A stretch of DNA of 11,358 nt. It comes from JACPHD01 sp964526325. GTDB lineage: Bacteria; Patescibacteriota; Patescibacteriia; Patescibacteriales; GWC2-42-12. Position numbers and translations under genes: made by a program. The notes beneath the pieces are model-generated. The model was not told the origin of the DNA. It ran no database searches and saw only the letters and a program-made list of their open reading frames with translations. The stretch lies in assembly GCA_964526325.1 (NCBI GenBank), contig CAZGKM010000023.1, forward strand, positions 1 through 11,358, in the 5' to 3' direction. Position 1 is the first letter of the stretch. Every line of letters starts with the position of its first letter. This document shows positions 1 through 5,618 of the stretch, piece by piece.

Positions 1-1352
1 TTGCCGGCGGAACCGTTTGCCATGCGGGCGCGGCCGGGACCGTGTATAGCGGGGTGAAGCAGGATTTATCTTCACAACTATTTGAACAATCGGCTTATCG
101 TTTTTTCGCCAGCTCTACTTCTTACTCGTCCGGCGCTGCTTTAGCCGAGCAGAATACTAAAGTCAATATAATACCGTATACTAATTTCCGCCTTAAAATG
201 CTGATTAAAGTTAAAAATGCCGACCTGGCTTTAAATGCCGGATCATTCAAATTGCAATACGCGGTTAAATCAGGCACTTGCGATAGCGCGTTTACGGGCG
301 AATATTATTATGATGTTACCAATACCTCTCCAATAGCTTTCTATAATACGCCCGGGTTTGTTGTTACTAATAATTTAATGGATTCACCTAACGACCTGAC
401 CAGTAATTCGGAAGCAGTCATTAATCAGACTTATCAGGAATCCAATGCCTTTACCAACTCTCAAGGCCTGATTCGCGCCGGGCAGAACGGCAAATGGGAA
501 TTTTCTTTATTTGATAACGACGAAGAAGCTCTGTCTTTAGCTTATTGTTTGCGCGTTGTTAAAGCTTCTGATAATGGGTTTTTAATATCTACGGTTATCC
601 CCGAAATCAACTTCCCCCTAAAAGTTCCGAACCTGACTCTAAAGCATTACCGCTGGCGCAATAACGACGGCTCGTTAGGCTCGGCCTCTTTTTCCGAAAC
701 CGAAGATACGCCTAAAACCAGCGGCATATTTCCCGGTGACCGCGTCCGCCTAAGAATCGGCCTATCCAATGACGGTTATTTTAAATATTTGGGCGGAATT
801 TTCCGGCTTGAATACGCGGCTTCCAATACTCCTTCAACCTGGGTCAGGGTTCCGCAAAGCGGGTCCAATACATATGAACATTGGGTTATGGCCGATTCCC
901 AGTATTTGCATGACGGCGCCGGCATCGCTAGTCCGATTTTAACCCCGCCTAGCGGCAAAACGTTTTTCCAAGGCAAGCTGATGGAAACCAGGAATAATTT
1001 TACCAATACGCTAATTACCCGCTTCCAGTATACGGAGTTTGAATATTCACTAAGATCTACGGTTTACGCGACCGAAGACATGGATTATTTATTCAGGATT
1101 ACCGACAACGGCCTGACCGATTATTTCTCTTATCCGTATCTGCCGAGAATTCATATATCGCCGATTTATTACCGTCCTCAAGGTGGCGGCGGAACGTTCT
1201 TCAACCTGGAATTAAGCCTGCCTACCGATCCGGACGAAGGCGGCGGCGATGTGGGCGGCGGCGATGACCTTGAACCGCCCCCGCCTCCTGATGAACCGCC
1301 TCCGCCTTGCGAAGGCGCTGGTTGCGCTGGCGGCGGCGGGGATTTGGAGTAA
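1..1352 (+). CDS. C-terminal part of a secreted/surface protein with two related beta-rich domains
   Basis: The frame is open to the left edge (first complete codon at 3), so the true start lies outside; the GTG at 42 is not a convincing start. Two similar segments of roughly 175-190 residues are visible. One begins near nt 93 (AYRFF, then FRLKMLIKV and GSFKLQYAV); the other begins near nt 645 (HYRWRNNDG, then RVRLRIGLSN and GIFRLEYAA). Each starts with a Y-R aromatic strand and has an 'F-L-Y' strand about 50 residues later, which suggests a duplicated beta-sandwich domain. The last 50 residues are low complexity: Gly-rich, Asp/Glu-rich and Pro-rich runs with two late cysteines (CEGAGC). I see no sortase motif, C-terminal membrane helix or enzyme motif. 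Composition (Ser/Thr/Asn/Tyr-rich) fits an exported cell-surface protein; its precise role is unknown. The next gene, an O-antigen ligase homologue, also concerns the cell envelope. Confidence 0.8.
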   Translation, partial: AGGTVCHAGAAGTVYSGVKQDLSSQLFEQSAYRFFASSTSYSSGAALAEQNTKVNIIPYTNFRLKMLIKVKNADLALNAGSFKLQYAVKSGTCDSAFTGEYYYDVTNTSPIAFYNTPGFVVTNNLMDSPNDLTSNSEAVINQTYQESNAFTNSQGLIRAGQNGKWEFSLFDNDEEALSLAYCLRVVKASDNGFLISTVIPEINFPLKVPNLTLKHYRWRNNDGSLGSASFSETEDTPKTSGIFPGDRVRLRIGLSNDGYFKYLGGIFRLEYAASNTPSTWVRVPQSGSNTYEHWVMADSQYLHDGAGIASPILTPPSGKTFFQGKLMETRNNFTNTLITRFQYTEFEYSLRSTVYATEDMDYLFRITDNGLTDYFSYPYLPRIHISPIYYRPQGGGGTFFNLELSLPTDPDEGGGDVGGGDDLEPPPPPDEPPPPCEGAGCAGGGGDLE

Positions 1353-1411
1353 AGTTATTCGCCGTTATCGTTCTGGTCATAAAATACTTAGACCGTTGAA
1401 TAGTTCACTTC

Positions 1412-1455
1412 TGTCATTCCCGCCCCGCAAAATGCGGGGCGGAGCGGGGATGACA
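1412..1455. repeat. Family A palindromic repeat, intergenic copy
   Basis: Outer arms TGTCAT (1412-1417) and ATGACA (1450-1455) enclose a perfect 10-bp hairpin, CCGCCCCGCA (1420-1429) and TGCGGGGCGG (1433-1442), with an AAA loop. The core CCCCGCAAAATGCGGGG recurs exactly inside the ligase at 2706-2722. The copy fills the 112-nt gap between the surface protein and the ligase. It has no T-run, so I call it a repeat rather than a terminator, although it could hinder transcription. Confidence 0.85.
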
Positions 1456-1464
1456 ATATTATTT

Positions 1465-2973
1465 ATGAAATATTCACGAAAAATAATTGAATACGGCTTG
1501 TATTTACTGGTTTTTTTATTGCCGATGCAGACTCGCTGGATTTTACAGGCGGGCGAACTTAATAATGGGCCGTGGGAATATGGAACTTATGCGCTATACG
1601 GGGTGGATGTTTTATTAATTGTGGTTTTATTGCTATTTATTGTTCGCGAGATTGCTTCGCTTACGCTCGCGATGACAAAAACCCCCTTAATCCCTCTTTG
1701 CAAGGGGGACAAATTACAAACTTTCCACAACGATAAAATAGTTTGCTGGCTTATTGGCGGTTTGGTTTTTACTTCAGCGGTTTCGGTATTTTTTGCGGTT
1801 AGCAAACCGCTGGCTTTATATAAATTGGGCTGGTTAATTTTAGGCGTGGGTTTGTTTTGGCTGATAATCAGCGCTAATTACGATAGAGTTAAATTGATTT
1901 ATGCCATGCTCGCCGGCTGGTTTTTGCAGGCCATTTTAGGCATCTGGCAGTTTTTATCCCAATCAACTTTCGCCAATAAGTGGCTGGGTTTGGCTTTGCA
2001 TAACGCGGCCGACTCAGGCGCGTCGGTAGTAGAAGCTGTTGGCGCTGACGGCGTTGGCGAGAGGTGGCTAAGGGCGTATGGCGGATTAGACCACCCCAAT
2101 ATTTTTGGCGGCATGTTGGCGATAGGGCTACTGTTAGTTATATATTTAAGTTTGTTTGATATGCCATCTGAAAAATCCCCCGCCCTTCGGGCGACCCCTT
2201 TATTAAAGGGGTTGATAATTATTTTTACCGTAGCCTTGTTTTTCAGCTTTTCGCGCTCGGCTTGGCTGGCTTTAGCGACCGGACTGGCGGTAATGATAAT
2301 ATCGGCGGTAGTGGGCAGAAATTTTAAATCGCCAAAAGATTTAGTGGGGATTATCATGGTGATGGCAGTTTTACTTTTTATAATGTCCAGCCAGTTTCAG
2401 AATCTTATAACCTCGCGCTTAGGTTCCGAGGGCAGGCTTGAGAATAAATCAATTTCTGAAAGAGTGGTTTCGTATCAAGAATCGTGGCGGTTGATAAAAA
2501 ATAATTGGGCGGCCGGAACGGGGCTAGGAAATTATACTTTAGCTTTAAACCGGCAAGCGCCGGGCCATGAAAGTTATTATTATCAGCCGGTTCATAACGC
2601 GTTTTTATTAGTTTGGGCGGAGATTGGAATATTTGGCTTATTATTTTTTATCGGGTTACTGATTACCATTGCGAGAAGCATTTTATTTTTGTCATCCTCG
2701 GGCGACCCCGCAAAATGCGGGGGAGACCCGGGGATCCAGAAAGATGGAGCACAAATCAATCTGGATTCCTCCGCCCCGCATTTTGCCGGGCGGGGCGGGA
2801 ATGACAAAAGAGAAGTAGTCGCTCGTGATGGCAGCGCAATTTTAATCGCTTTGATTATTATTATGTCCTTTGACCATTGGCTTTTCAGCCTGCATTTCGG
2901 AGTTTTATTTTTCTGGCTGGTTGCGGGACTGATGCTTAAGCCGTCCGACGATTCTAAGATTTCTGAAGTTTGA
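1465..2973 (+). CDS. O-antigen ligase / Wzy-type polytopic membrane protein
   Basis: Predicted 502-residue protein with about a dozen hydrophobic segments and the signature regions of the O-antigen ligase/polymerase superfamily (Wzy_C type): GGLDHPNIFGG around H210, FSFSRSAW around R264, GTGLGNYTLA near residue 351 and HNAFLLVWAEIG around H377. Members join polysaccharide units to lipid carriers, glycans or glycoproteins at the outer face of the cytoplasmic membrane; the substrate cannot be read here. I chose ATG 1465 (MKYSRKIIEYG) because the longer frame from 1249 runs back through the preceding gene and the 1412-1455 palindrome. There is no Shine-Dalgarno sequence. Three loops between membrane helices hold translated palindromic repeats (residues ~61-83, ~236-250, ~408-449), so the protein is longer than its core fold needs. 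It ends in TGA 22 nt before an intrinsic terminator. Confidence 0.88.
   Translation: MKYSRKIIEYGLYLLVFLLPMQTRWILQAGELNNGPWEYGTYALYGVDVLLIVVLLLFIVREIASLTLAMTKTPLIPLCKGDKLQTFHNDKIVCWLIGGLVFTSAVSVFFAVSKPLALYKLGWLILGVGLFWLIISANYDRVKLIYAMLAGWFLQAILGIWQFLSQSTFANKWLGLALHNAADSGASVVEAVGADGVGERWLRAYGGLDHPNIFGGMLAIGLLLVIYLSLFDMPSEKSPALRATPLLKGLIIIFTVALFFSFSRSAWLALATGLAVMIISAVVGRNFKSPKDLVGIIMVMAVLLFIMSSQFQNLITSRLGSEGRLENKSISERVVSYQESWRLIKNNWAAGTGLGNYTLALNRQAPGHESYYYQPVHNAFLLVWAEIGIFGLLFFIGLLITIARSILFLSSSGDPAKCGGDPGIQKDGAQINLDSSAPHFAGRGGNDKREVVARDGSAILIALIIIMSFDHWLFSLHFGVLFFWLVAGLMLKPSDDSKISEV
1646..1680. repeat. Family B repeat, in frame inside the ligase gene
   Basis: GAGATTGCTTCGC (1648-1660), TACGCTCGC (1662-1670) and ATGACAAAA (1672-1680) match the copy at 10919-10948 except for one extra T and one substitution. 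GCGAG (1646-1650) and CTCGC (1666-1670) form the stem. The reading frame passes through it as EIASLTLAMTKT, a polar loop after a membrane helix. Confidence 0.85.
1681..1710. repeat. Family C palindrome, in frame inside the ligase gene
   Basis: Arms CCCCCTT (1682-1688) and AAGGGGG (1702-1708) surround a 13-nt loop. The element directly follows the family B copy and is translated as PLIPLCKGD. The CCCTTTGC-type motif is shared with 8191-8209 in the helicase gene. Confidence 0.75.
2171..2212. repeat. Family C double hairpin, in frame inside the ligase gene
   Basis: AAAAATCCCC is followed by hairpin CGCCC-TTC-GGGCG (2181-2193) and then hairpin ACCCCTTT (2194-2201) with AAAGGGGT (2205-2212), loop ATT. 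It is translated as a short polar loop (KSPALRATPLLKG) between two membrane helices. The CCCCTTT/AAAGGGG arms resemble the copies at 1681 and 8191. Confidence 0.75.
2687..2809. repeat. Family A compound inverted repeat, in frame inside the ligase gene
   Basis: Outer arms TTTTGTCAT (2687-2695) and ATGACAAAA (2801-2809) enclose inner arms ATCCAGA (2734-2740) and TCTGGAT (2760-2766). Each half carries a GC hairpin: CCCCGCA/TGCGGGG (2706-2722), and CCGCCCCG (2771-2778) with CGGGGCGG (2791-2798). The element is 123 bp, exactly 41 codons, and the ligase frame continues through it without a stop between the last two membrane helices. The layout matches 7840-7940. Confidence 0.88.
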
Positions 2974-2994
2974 TATGTTATAAAAATATTTAGC

Positions 2995-3021
2995 AAATCG
3001 CCTGTCGCCAGGCGATTTTTT
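2995..3021 (+). terminator. Intrinsic terminator after the ligase gene
   Basis: A perfect 10-bp stem, AAATCGCCTG (2995-3004) and CAGGCGATTT (3009-3018), with a TCGC loop runs into six Ts (3016-3021). It begins 22 nt after the TGA stop of the ligase. It is the clearest terminator in the window and separates the envelope genes from the 3233 gene. Confidence 0.88.
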
Positions 3022-3090
3022 GTTATAGAAATAAAAACCGATTTAAATGTTTTTAGGCCGAACAGGCGCTATAGCTTTAAATATTTTTTG

Positions 3091-3099
3091 TGTTATAAT
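3091..3099 (+). promoter_or_regulatory. Candidate extended -10 promoter
   Basis: TGTTATAAT is a perfect extended -10 (TGnTATAAT) placed 70 nt after the terminator. No good -35 hexamer lies 16-18 nt upstream, which extended -10 promoters can tolerate. Transcription would start near 3106 and leave a leader of about 125 nt before the ATG at 3233. The rest of the 2974-3232 gap holds an A/T-rich run and one weak 31-codon frame (3133-3228) that I do not call as a gene. Confidence 0.45.
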
Positions 3100-3232
3100 A
3101 AAAACATAAAAATGGAAATAATTTGACTGATAATGAAGTTTCGTGTCATAAAACAGGGGATGACCGTGTTGTTTTTAACTACTGAAGAAATTTTTCATCA
3201 TGAAAATTTAAAAATTTTAAAATTATAATTTT

Positions 3233-3859
3233 ATGTCGGATTTTCAACAAACCGTGGATTTAAGGGGAAAAATAGAGCGGCCCAAGCCGGCCTCGCCGCC
3301 CGCCCGGCCTGCGCCGCCGATCAACAGAAAAAACCCGCCCGCCCGCCCGATTACGCCGTTAGAAAAAATTTATCAGGACGAAGATGAAGATGATATTAAG
3401 CCTCGGGCGGATTTAAAAAAAATCAGCCAGCCTAAAATTAGAGAACCGCGCGGCAGCCTAGTCAGGCCCGTAGTTTTCATTTTAGCTTTTTTAATCATCG
3501 GCTATACGGTTTACAGTTTATTTTTTAAAGATAATGGCCTATTTAATAAACCGGCCGAAGCTCCGGCTTGGTACGCGGTTACTTTAAAAGATAACGGCTT
3601 AATTTATTACGGCCAGATTATGAATATAAATGCCGATCCGGTAGTGATTAAAAGTGTTTATTATAATTACGACCAAAAGAAAGCGGTTGATGAAGGAAAG
3701 CCGTATGTGGATACGGGCAGTTTACGCCTAGTCAAACAAGGTAACGAAAATTACGGTCCGGAAAGTATTTCCAATGTTTATCAAAGCAATATTTCCAAGA
3801 TGGATCCGCTTAAAGCTGATTCAAAAGTTCTTAAAGCCATTTTAGAATACGAAAAATAA
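3233..3859 (+). CDS. Single-pass membrane protein of unknown function
   Basis: The predicted protein has 208 residues. Residues 1-75 are polar and Pro/Arg/Lys-rich (PPARPAPP, PPARPITP) with an acidic stretch DEDEDD at 49-54. Residues 76-98 (LVRPVVFILAFLIIGYTVYSLFF) form one membrane helix. Residues 113-208 form a compact domain starting WYAVTLKDNGLIYYGQI, with a later LRLVKQGNENYGPES. Positive charge before the helix suggests a cytoplasmic N-terminus and an exported C-terminal domain. The layout resembles a membrane-anchored hypothetical family I associate with CPR genomes, but I know no function for it. ATG 3233 is preceded by TATAAT at 3224-3229 and no Shine-Dalgarno sequence. The M16 peptidase starts 16 nt after its stop, so the two are probably cotranscribed. 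Confidence 0.8.
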   Translation: MSDFQQTVDLRGKIERPKPASPPARPAPPINRKNPPARPITPLEKIYQDEDEDDIKPRADLKKISQPKIREPRGSLVRPVVFILAFLIIGYTVYSLFFKDNGLFNKPAEAPAWYAVTLKDNGLIYYGQIMNINADPVVIKSVYYNYDQKKAVDEGKPYVDTGSLRLVKQGNENYGPESISNVYQSNISKMDPLKADSKVLKAILEYEK

Positions 3860-3875
3860 AAAATTATAATTATTT

Positions 3876-5156
3876 ATGTACAAAACGCAAAAATTAGGCA
3901 ACGGGCTGGAAGTAATTACCGCGCCGATATTAGGCGCTAAGACCGTCACGGTCTTAGTCATGGCGGCGACCGGTTCAAGATTTGAAAATGAAAATAATAG
4001 CGGCATCTCGCATTTTTTAGAGCACATGTTTTTTAAAGGCACGGTTAAGCGCCCGACAACGCTCGCGATTTCTTCGGCGCTGGATCGGGTTGGCGGAGAA
4101 TTCAACGCTTTTACCGGCAAAGAATACACAGGCTACTTCGTTAAAGTTGAAGCCGGATGCTTAGAATTGGCTTTGGATGTTTTAAGCGATATACTCTTAA
4201 ATTCAAAATTTGAACAAGAGGAGATTGAGCGCGAAAAAGGCGTAATAGCGGAAGAGCTGAATATGTACCTTGATAACCCGTTGATTTACATTGAAGATTT
4301 ATTTGAACAATGCCTTTACGGCGATACGCCGGCCGGCCGGGATACGATCGGCACTAAAAAAACTATTTTAGGGCTAAACCGCCGGAAAATTTTGGATTAT
4401 GTATCTACGCAGTATAGTTCGGACAAAACAATCGTTAGCTTGGCCGGAGGCTTTAAGCCGGGCGCCCATAAGTTAATTAATAAATATTTCGGTGATTTTT
4501 CTAAAAAAGGCTATAAAGATAAATTAAAAACCAACGACGGGCAAAACCGGCCCAAATTGAATTTATTTTACAAAAAGACCGATCAGGCCCATTTATCGCT
4601 CGGGGTCAGGGCTTATAGCTATGGCCATAAAAATGAAATTATCGCTAAAATTATTTCCATAATTTTGGGCGGAACCATGAGCTCAAGGCTTTTTACCGAG
4701 CTTAGGGAAAGGCGCGGCTTAGCCTATTATGTCAGGACCAATAACGAGCCGTATACCGATTCCGGCTATCTGACCACCCAGGCCGGCGTGCCCATAGAAA
4801 AATTAAAAGAAGCCATAAGAATAATTTTAGATGAATATAGGAAGCTAAGGGAAATATCGGTCGGCGCCGAAGAATTAAGCCGGGTTAAGCGGTGCTTAAT
4901 CGGCCGCAGCAAGCTGCAGTTTGAATCATCCGACAGTGTGGCTAATTGGTACGCTCGGCAGGCAATTTTATTCAAAGAGCAAAAAAGAAAAGATAAAATT
5001 TTAACGCCGGAACAATATTACGCTCTGATTAAAAAAGTCAGCGCCGCGGATATCGGCCGCGTGGCCAAAGAAATTTTTATTAAGCAAAAATTGAATTTAG
5101 CCGCTATCGGACCGTATAAAAAGAGGGGAGAGTTTGAGAAAATGCTAGCGCTATAA
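3876..5156 (+). CDS. M16 family zinc metallopeptidase (insulinase/processing-peptidase type)
   Basis: The protein has 426 residues, the usual size of a two-domain, about 45-kDa M16 peptidase. The inverted zinc motif HxxEH is H46-F-L-E49-H50, followed by FFKGT. The third zinc ligand is probably E126 in EREKGVIAEEL, 76 residues after H50 as in mitochondrial processing peptidase; the neighbouring acidic residues are also kept. A second, non-catalytic M16 domain follows, including RERRGLAYYV and a GYLTTQAGV strand typical of the C-terminal half. There is no signal peptide, so the enzyme is probably cytoplasmic; likely substrates are short or unfolded peptides, but none can be named. ATG 3876 lies 16 nt after the upstream gene, with TATAAT at 3865-3870 and no Shine-Dalgarno. 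The stop at 5154-5156 overlaps the edge of the family D repeat. Confidence 0.93.
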   Translation: MYKTQKLGNGLEVITAPILGAKTVTVLVMAATGSRFENENNSGISHFLEHMFFKGTVKRPTTLAISSALDRVGGEFNAFTGKEYTGYFVKVEAGCLELALDVLSDILLNSKFEQEEIEREKGVIAEELNMYLDNPLIYIEDLFEQCLYGDTPAGRDTIGTKKTILGLNRRKILDYVSTQYSSDKTIVSLAGGFKPGAHKLINKYFGDFSKKGYKDKLKTNDGQNRPKLNLFYKKTDQAHLSLGVRAYSYGHKNEIIAKIISIILGGTMSSRLFTELRERRGLAYYVRTNNEPYTDSGYLTTQAGVPIEKLKEAIRIILDEYRKLREISVGAEELSRVKRCLIGRSKLQFESSDSVANWYARQAILFKEQKRKDKILTPEQYYALIKKVSAADIGRVAKEIFIKQKLNLAAIGPYKKRGEFEKMLAL

Positions 5157-5157
5157 T

Positions 5158-5214
5158 AAAATGACCAATGACAAATTCCCAATGACAAATCAAACCCGAA
5201 ATCCAAATGACAAA
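5158..5214. repeat. Family D repeat, left inverted end of the four-helix-bundle cassette
   Basis: This is a cluster of AATGAC units, from AAAATGAC at 5158 to AAATGACAAA at 5205-5214. It is a diverged inverted copy of 5557-5614: both share the outer AAAATGAC, the inner AAATGACAAA and a TCCCAATGAC/TTCCAATGAC segment. It starts at the stop codon of the M16 gene and encodes the first residues of the small gene that follows. Confidence 0.75.
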
Positions 5215-5556
5215 AAAATATACGATTTATCCGAAAGAACAGCAAAATTTGGCGTCCAAACAATAATATTCGTAAAAGCAATAAAAGAAAATAATATAAA
5301 TAGGCCGATTATAAATCAATTAGTCCGTTCAGCAACCAGTATAGGCGCTAATTATATGGAAGCAGATTGCGCGGAATCAAAAAAAGATTTTAATCATAAA
5401 ATTGGCATTTGTAAAAAAGAAGCAAAAGAAACCACTCATTGGCTGCATATGTTGGCGATAGCCGAAACTAACGAAAAAGAAAGATACAGAGAACTATGAC
5501 AAGAAGCGCATGAATTAACTTTAATATTTTCAGCTATAGTCAAGCGAAAATATTAA
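5161..5556 (+). pseudogene. Four-helix-bundle (S23/IVP-like) protein gene interrupted by TGA
   Basis: The frame runs from ATG 5161 to TGA 5497 (112 residues) and continues, still open, to TAA 5554 (131 codons in total). KIYDLSERTAKFG, then INQLVRSATSIGANYMEA and KIGICKKEAKETTHWLHML, is the pattern of the small helical family named for the protein encoded in 23S rRNA intervening sequences; Avd of diversity-generating retroelements has the same fold. After the TGA come QEAHELTLIFSAIV, the normal end of the last helix, and family members usually have Trp where the TGA stands, so TGG to TGA is the simplest explanation. The product would lack the end of helix 4. The first residues (MTNDKFPMTN) are translated repeat D; ATG 5182 is an alternative start. 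The gene sits in an inverted-repeat cassette between M16 and helicase genes. Confidence 0.8.
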
Positions 5557-5614
5557 TTTGTCATTTAGCCATTAGCCATTGATTTGTCATTCGTCATTGG
5601 AAATTTGTCATTTT
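5557..5614. repeat. Family D repeat, right inverted end of the four-helix-bundle cassette
   Basis: This is a cluster of GTCATT and GCCATT units beginning immediately after the TAA at 5554-5556. Its reverse complement aligns with 5158-5214 from end to end. GTCATTGGAAATT (5593-5605) recurs at 6218-6230 inside the helicase gene. It fills the gap up to the helicase ATG, leaving no recognisable promoter or Shine-Dalgarno sequence. Confidence 0.75.
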
Positions 5615-5618
5615 ATTT

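Noticed and set aside
1249..1464. Longer N-terminus for the ligase starting at ATG 1249
   Set aside because: It overlaps the end of the surface-protein gene in another frame and reads through the 1412-1455 palindrome; MKYSRKIIEYG at 1465 is the natural start before the first membrane helix.
1899..2357. Minus-strand open frame of 152 codons (also 2592-2996, 7726-8061 and 3842-4129)
   Set aside because: These lie opposite well-supported genes, show no recognisable motifs, and owe their openness to codon composition and palindromes.
3133..3228. 31-codon open frame as a gene
   Set aside because: No Shine-Dalgarno sequence, no family resemblance, and its end is A/T-rich spacer sequence; kept only as a low-interest observation.
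5161..5556. Avd protein of a diversity-generating retroelement
   Set aside because: The fold family is compatible, but no reverse transcriptase, template repeat or variable repeat is in the window.
5161..5556. TGA recoded as an amino acid (as in Gracilibacteria or SR1)
   Set aside because: The ligase ends in TGA directly before a strong terminator, other genes use TGG for Trp and contain no in-frame TGA, so a nonsense mutation is simpler.
5557..5614. Regularly recurring GTCATT units as a CRISPR array
   Set aside because: The units are short, irregularly spaced and variable, without unique spacers of constant length; they match an inverted partner at 5158-5214.
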